The notes beneath the pieces were generated by a model. That model was not told where the DNA came from and searched no databases. It worked only from the letters and a program-made list of their open reading frames with translations. 10,060 bases of DNA from an uncultured Acetatifactor sp. (GTDB lineage Bacteria > Bacillota > Clostridia > Lachnospirales > Lachnospiraceae). Shown piece by piece: positions 6,533 through 10,060 of the stretch; the first letter of the stretch is position 1; every line of letters begins with the position of its first letter. The position numbers and the translations under genes were made by a program. Location: positions 1 through 10,060 of the forward strand of contig CAJUGT010000139.1 of the NCBI GenBank assembly GCA_910586435.1, written 5' to 3'.

Positions 6533-7693
6533 ATGTTTAAAAAGAGAACTTTGACAGCCTTGCTTCTGGCACTTACGCTGTTCTGCGCGTCAGTACTGCC
6601 GGTAAGCGCAAATGTTACGGTTTCTTCCCCGTCGGTGATTTTGATAGAAAGCTCCACAGGGGAAGTGATTTACGAATTGAACTCCACGGAACGGAGAAGC
6701 CCTGCCAGCATTACCAAGATTATGACCCTGCTTCTTACATTTGAAGCCATTTCCACAGGGAAGGTTAGCCTGACAGATCAGGTGACTACCAGTGAGTACG
6801 CAAGTTCTATGGGAGGGTCCCAGGTATACTTGGCGGCAGGGGAAGTACAGACACTGGATACCATGATTAAATGCATTGCCGTTGCCTCGGGAAATGATGC
6901 CAGTGTGGCGGTGGCGGAGCATATTGCGGGCAGTGAGGAGGCTTTTGTGGCGTTAATGAACCAAAAAGCGGCGGAATTGGGCATGGCAGATACACATTTT
7001 GAGGATTGCTGCGGGCTGTCTGACTCTGACAATCACTATACTTCCGCTAAGGATGTATCCATTATGTCAAGGGAACTGACTACAAAATATCCGGAAATTT
7101 TTAACTATACCGGAATCTGGATGGAAAGTATTACCCACCAGACCAGGCAGGGAGCGGCCGATTTTACTTTGACAAGTACCAATAAACTTCTAAAACAATA
7201 TCAGTGGACCACGGGTTTGAAGACAGGTTCCACAAGCAAGGCCAAGTACTGTTTTTCAGCCACTGCGTCCAAAGATGGTATTGACCTGATTGCTGTGGTC
7301 ATGGGAGCGCCGGATTATAAGACACGTTTTCAGGATGCGCAGATTCTATTGACTTATGGTTTCAGCGTGTGTAATATTTATGTGGACGAGAATAAGGATT
7401 CTCTGAAACCGCTGTCTGTGGAAGGCGGTATTGTGGAAGAAGTCGGCATTCGATATGAGGGAGAATTTCGTTATCTGGACATAACAGGCAGTGATCTCTC
7501 CGCGGTGGAAAAGGTGTTTGAACTGCCGGAATCCGTACAGGCGCCGATTGTGGAAGGCGGGGAGGCCGGACGGGCAAGGTATCTTTTAAACGGTGCGGAG
7601 ATTGGCAGCGTGCCCCTTCTGTTTACGGATGGTGTGGAAAAAGCAGGCTATTTTGATTATCTGCGGAAAGTGGTGGGATTCTTTCTGCTGTAA
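6533..7693 (+). CDS. D-alanyl-D-alanine carboxypeptidase, S11 family (DacF/PBP5-like)
   Basis: A 386-residue secreted penicillin-binding protein that removes the terminal D-Ala from peptidoglycan pentapeptides and so limits cross-linking. The signal peptide is MFKKRTLTALLLALTLFCA..., with a likely cut after Val-Ser-Ala at residue 26. All three active-site motifs are present: Ser-Ile-Thr-Lys (59-62), Ser-Gly-Asn (119-121) and Lys-Thr-Gly (230-232). A beta-rich C-terminal domain follows, as in PBP5, ending in FDYLRKVVGFFLL, a probable membrane-surface anchor. I placed the start at the ATG at 6533 because it gives a normal signal peptide, with GGGAG twelve bases upstream. An in-frame TTG at 6476 has a better-spaced AGAAAGG but would add 19 residues before the signal sequence. 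It heads a close gene run with the phosphoesterase and scpAB. dacF is the nearest named relative, but I cannot separate it from dacA. Confidence 0.93.
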   Translation: MFKKRTLTALLLALTLFCASVLPVSANVTVSSPSVILIESSTGEVIYELNSTERRSPASITKIMTLLLTFEAISTGKVSLTDQVTTSEYASSMGGSQVYLAAGEVQTLDTMIKCIAVASGNDASVAVAEHIAGSEEAFVALMNQKAAELGMADTHFEDCCGLSDSDNHYTSAKDVSIMSRELTTKYPEIFNYTGIWMESITHQTRQGAADFTLTSTNKLLKQYQWTTGLKTGSTSKAKYCFSATASKDGIDLIAVVMGAPDYKTRFQDAQILLTYGFSVCNIYVDENKDSLKPLSVEGGIVEEVGIRYEGEFRYLDITGSDLSAVEKVFELPESVQAPIVEGGEAGRARYLLNGAEIGSVPLLFTDGVEKAGYFDYLRKVVGFFLL

Positions 7694-7751
7694 AGCGAAG
7701 AAATGGCAGGGAAAGATGGTTCCCGCAACAGGTGTAAACTGGGAAAGGGTG

Positions 7752-8615
7752 ATGGAAAGCGTAATGGATATACTGATTACTGTGGCGGGAATTGCAGGGA
7801 TTATATTGCTGTGGGTCATTTTATATGACAGTAACCGTTTTGTTATCAGAAAGTATAAAGTCACGGACAGACGGATTAAAAAGTCCTGCAAGGCAGTGCT
7901 TTTGACGGACTTACATAATAAATGTTACGGAAAAAATAACGAGAAGCTGCTTGCGGCAATTCGCGGGCAGAAGCCGGACTTCATATTGGTAGCCGGGGAT
8001 CTTGTGACTGCCAAGCCAAAGGCTTCTCTTGAGACTGCCATAGGGCTTCTCGAAAATCTTGCGGCCCAGTATCCGGTCTATTATGGCAACGGCAATCACG
8101 AGCATCGTCTGAAATTGTATCCGGAAGTATACGGAGATATGGCAGGGACATATGAAGCCGCTTTGAAAAGAATAGGAATCACTCCTCTTGTGAACCGACA
8201 CGCGGATTTGAAGGAATATGGCATTTCGATTTATGGCACGGAGATAGACAAACGGTTTTACAGACATTTCCGAGTGGATACTATGGGGCCGGAGTATCTG
8301 CAAGGCATGTTAGGACATGCCGCCACGGAGTATTATACCGTATTGCTGGCCCACAATCCGGATTATTTTCCCCAGTATGCCGCATGGGGGGCAGATCTGA
8401 CCCTGTCGGGACATGTGCATGGGGGAGTGGCAAGGGTTCCTTTTTGGGGGAAAGGTGTGCTTTCGCCTGCGCTTCGGCTTTTTCCGAAGTATGACGGAGG
8501 AGTCTTTAGAGAAGGGAATGCCGTGATGATTCTCAGCCGTGGGCTGGGGATGCACACCATACCCATGAGAGCATTTAATCCGGCGGAACTGTGGGTGATA
8601 GAGTGGCAGAAGTGA
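7752..8615 (+). CDS. membrane-anchored metallophosphoesterase
   Basis: A calcineurin-like phosphoesterase of about 287 residues with a single N-terminal membrane segment (DILITVAGIAGIILLWVILY), probably with the enzyme domain outside. The metal-binding motifs come in family order: Thr-Asp-Leu-His-Asn (D53, H55), Gly-Asp-Leu-Val (about 81-84), Gly-Asn-His-Glu (114-117), Leu-Ala-His-Asn-Pro-Asp (H201) and Gly-His-Val-His-Gly-Gly (from 220). This matches the YkoQ/YaeI type, some members of which act on phospholipid or lipid-linked phosphates; the substrate here is not known. The start is uncertain. The frame is open back to 7593, inside the carboxypeptidase gene. ATGs at 7716, 7752 and 7764 are all possible, and none has an ideally spaced ribosome binding site. 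I use 7752. It follows the carboxypeptidase closely and precedes scpA by 25 bases, so it is probably in the same operon. Confidence 0.88.
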   Translation: MESVMDILITVAGIAGIILLWVILYDSNRFVIRKYKVTDRRIKKSCKAVLLTDLHNKCYGKNNEKLLAAIRGQKPDFILVAGDLVTAKPKASLETAIGLLENLAAQYPVYYGNGNHEHRLKLYPEVYGDMAGTYEAALKRIGITPLVNRHADLKEYGISIYGTEIDKRFYRHFRVDTMGPEYLQGMLGHAATEYYTVLLAHNPDYFPQYAAWGADLTLSGHVHGGVARVPFWGKGVLSPALRLFPKYDGGVFREGNAVMILSRGLGMHTIPMRAFNPAELWVIEWQK

Positions 8616-8640
8616 AAAATATTTTTCAGGATGGAATATT

Positions 8641-9384
8641 ATGGCGATACCGGTAAAATTGGAAGTGTTTGAAGGGCCTTTGGATCTGCTGCTTCATCTG
8701 ATCGATAAAAATAAAATAGATATATATGACATCCCCATTGTGGTCATTACCGAGCAATATCTGGAGTACATTCGAGGGATGGAGACAAGTGACATGAATG
8801 TTGTGAGTGAGTTTCTTGTCATGGCCGCCACCCTAATTGATATTAAATGCCGTATGCTTCTTCCCAAAGAAGTGAATGAAGAGGGGGAGGAAGAAGATCC
8901 AAGGGCGGAGTTGGTGCAGAAACTGCTGGAATATAAAATGTGCAAGTTTATGTCCCTTGAGCTTAAGGACAGGCAGGTGGACGCAGCGAGAAACCTTTAC
9001 AGAGAGCAATATCTTCCGCCGGAGGTGGCGGCTTACCGGCCGCCGGTCAATTATGAAGAGCTCATAGGGGATATGACATTGAACAGGCTTCATGAAATAT
9101 TCAAGTCCATCATCAGGCGGCAGGAGAACAAGATTGACCCCATACGAAGTCAGTATGGCAATATTGAAAAAGATGAAATAGATATGGATGCCAAGACTTT
9201 GTATGTGGAGGCGTATGCCAGAGAGCACAGACAGTTTGGCTTTAGAAAACTGTTGGAAAAGCAGGCAAGCAAAATGGAAGTGATTGTCACATTCCTGATT
9301 ATACTTGAGCTGATGAAAACCAGCAAAATCATCATAAGCCAGGAGTCCATTTTTGATGATATTATGATTACATCATTGTTGTGA
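8641..9384 (+). CDS. scpA: segregation and condensation protein A (kleisin)
   Basis: A 247-residue kleisin that bridges the two heads of the SMC dimer and, with ScpB, makes the bacterial condensin needed for chromosome compaction and segregation. The N-terminal domain begins with FEGPLDLLLHLI (10-21), the most conserved ScpA block, and binds one SMC neck. An acidic linker (EEGEEED, about 80-86) and a helical ScpB-binding middle follow. The C-terminal winged helix (FLIILELMKTSKIIISQE) binds the other SMC head. Length is usual for the family. The ATG has AGGATGG about seven bases upstream, and scpB follows after 36 bases. smc itself is not in the window, which is usual for Clostridia and Bacilli. 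Nothing looks altered. Confidence 0.97.
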   Translation: MAIPVKLEVFEGPLDLLLHLIDKNKIDIYDIPIVVITEQYLEYIRGMETSDMNVVSEFLVMAATLIDIKCRMLLPKEVNEEGEEEDPRAELVQKLLEYKMCKFMSLELKDRQVDAARNLYREQYLPPEVAAYRPPVNYEELIGDMTLNRLHEIFKSIIRRQENKIDPIRSQYGNIEKDEIDMDAKTLYVEAYAREHRQFGFRKLLEKQASKMEVIVTFLIILELMKTSKIIISQESIFDDIMITSLL

Positions 9385-9420
9385 CAATGTAATGGAATAC
9401 TACATGGAGATTAGTTGGGC

Positions 9421-9990
9421 ATGAAGAGAAGTAAGGCGGAAGGAGTGCTGGAAGCAGTGCTGTTTGCCATGGGGGAGTCTGTGGAAATCAGCCGTCTGGC
9501 CGATGTGATAGAGGAAGATGTAAATACAACAAAAGAAATTCTGGAAGGGATGTCAAAACATTACGCAAAAGAGGGAAGAGGAATCACCCTGATACAGTTT
9601 GACAATGCCGTGCAGTTATGCACCAAATCGGATATGTATGAATATCTGGTGAAGATTGCCAAGGTGCCCCGGAAAATGACGCTTACAGATGCCGTGCTGG
9701 AAACCCTGTCCATTATAGCGTATAAGCAGCCTGTGACCAGGATTGAGATAGAACGTGTGAGGGGAGTCAGCTGTGACCATGCGATTAACAAATTGCTGGA
9801 ATATGATCTGATTATGGAACTTGGGAGGCTTGACGCTCCGGGCAGACCTTTGTTATTTGGCACCACAGAACAGTTCCTGCGCTGTTTTGGCGTGGGGAGT
9901 CTGGAAGACCTTCCTTCTCTGAATCCGATACAGATGGAGGAATTCAAACAGCAGGCGGAAGCGGAAGTGCAGCTGCAATTGGAGGTTTAG
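9421..9990 (+). CDS. scpB: segregation and condensation protein B
   Basis: A 189-residue winged-helix protein that dimerises and binds the middle of ScpA in the SMC-ScpAB complex on the nucleoid. Recognisable blocks are VLEAVLFAMGESVEISRL near the N-terminus (first winged helix), LSIIAYKQPVTRIEIERVRG in the centre, and RLDAPGRPLLFGTTEQFL in the second winged helix. A Glu/Gln-rich tail of about 20 residues follows. I chose the ATG at 9421, with GGAGA ten bases upstream; an in-frame TTG six bases earlier is possible but too close to that site. It is the last gene of the carboxypeptidase-phosphoesterase-scpA-scpB run. Its stop codon forms the edge of a palindromic element. Confidence 0.97.
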   Translation: MKRSKAEGVLEAVLFAMGESVEISRLADVIEEDVNTTKEILEGMSKHYAKEGRGITLIQFDNAVQLCTKSDMYEYLVKIAKVPRKMTLTDAVLETLSIIAYKQPVTRIEIERVRGVSCDHAINKLLEYDLIMELGRLDAPGRPLLFGTTEQFLRCFGVGSLEDLPSLNPIQMEEFKQQAEAEVQLQLEV

Positions 9991-10055
9991 AGCGTGTTTG
10001 AAAATACCACAAATTGTGACGCACAGCTGTCAGAAAGCAATTTTCAAACACGCTC
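9990..10055. repeat. 66-bp palindromic element after scpB
   Basis: Perfect 16-bp inverted arms, GAGCGTGTTTGAAAAT (9990-10005) and ATTTTCAAACACGCTC (10040-10055), enclose 34 bases. The centre contains further symmetry: CACAAATTGTG (10009-10019) is a near-perfect palindrome, and TGAC...GTCA flank a CAGCTG core. The left arm starts on the last base of the scpB stop. There is no T-run, so it is not a standard terminator. Size and structure fit a miniature inverted-repeat element or a dispersed intergenic repeat; it would also form a strong hairpin at the end of the operon transcript. Confidence 0.8.
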
Positions 10056-10060
10056 CAGGG

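Noticed and set aside
1..10060. CRISPR array, tRNA, rRNA or transposase
   Set aside because: I saw no regularly spaced direct repeats, no tRNA cloverleaf, no rRNA-like sequence and no transposase or integrase motifs on either strand.

Overview
The window looks like a piece of a Clostridia chromosome, most likely from a Lachnospiraceae-type bacterium. The grounds are purine-rich ribosome binding sites (GGGAG, AGAAAGG), a near-consensus housekeeping promoter, the SMC partners ScpA and ScpB, a secreted DacF-type D,D-carboxypeptidase and a 58-residue ribosomal protein S21. This placement is by eye, not by a database comparison. All genes I accept lie on the + strand; the many open frames on the - strand read as shadows.

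Layout. (a) 3-896: the 3' end of alaS, followed by a small palindrome and a clear stem-loop terminator. (b) 1067-2233: an ion-transporter-superfamily membrane protein (ArsB/NhaD/SLC13-like). (c) 2234-2433: an intergenic stretch with a candidate extended -10 promoter and a possible - strand remnant. (d) 2434-5717: two divergent MutS-family ATPases joined by an ATGA overlap. (e) 5718-6188: 471 bases without a gene. It starts with a very GC-rich palindromic element of about 100 bp and ends with the promoter and leader of rpsU. (f) 6189-6365: rpsU with its own promoter and terminator. (g) 6533-9990: a tight same-strand run of D,D-carboxypeptidase, membrane-anchored metallophosphoesterase, scpA and scpB, with gaps of 58, 25 and 36 bases. 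(h) 9990-10055: a perfect 16-bp inverted repeat enclosing a partly palindromic centre, starting on the last base of the scpB stop codon.

How the genes fit together. Most of the window is housekeeping: tRNA charging, translation, wall trimming and chromosome condensation. The least ordinary part is the translationally coupled MutS-like pair. Both proteins keep the MutS ATPase core (Walker A, signature region, catalytic Glu, switch His). Both have Asn in place of the Walker B Asp, and neither shows a mismatch-binding N-terminal domain or a C-terminal Smr nuclease domain. They probably form a dedicated heterodimer whose substrate is unknown. The two palindromic elements, after the MutS pair and after scpB, look like dispersed structured repeats or miniature mobile elements.
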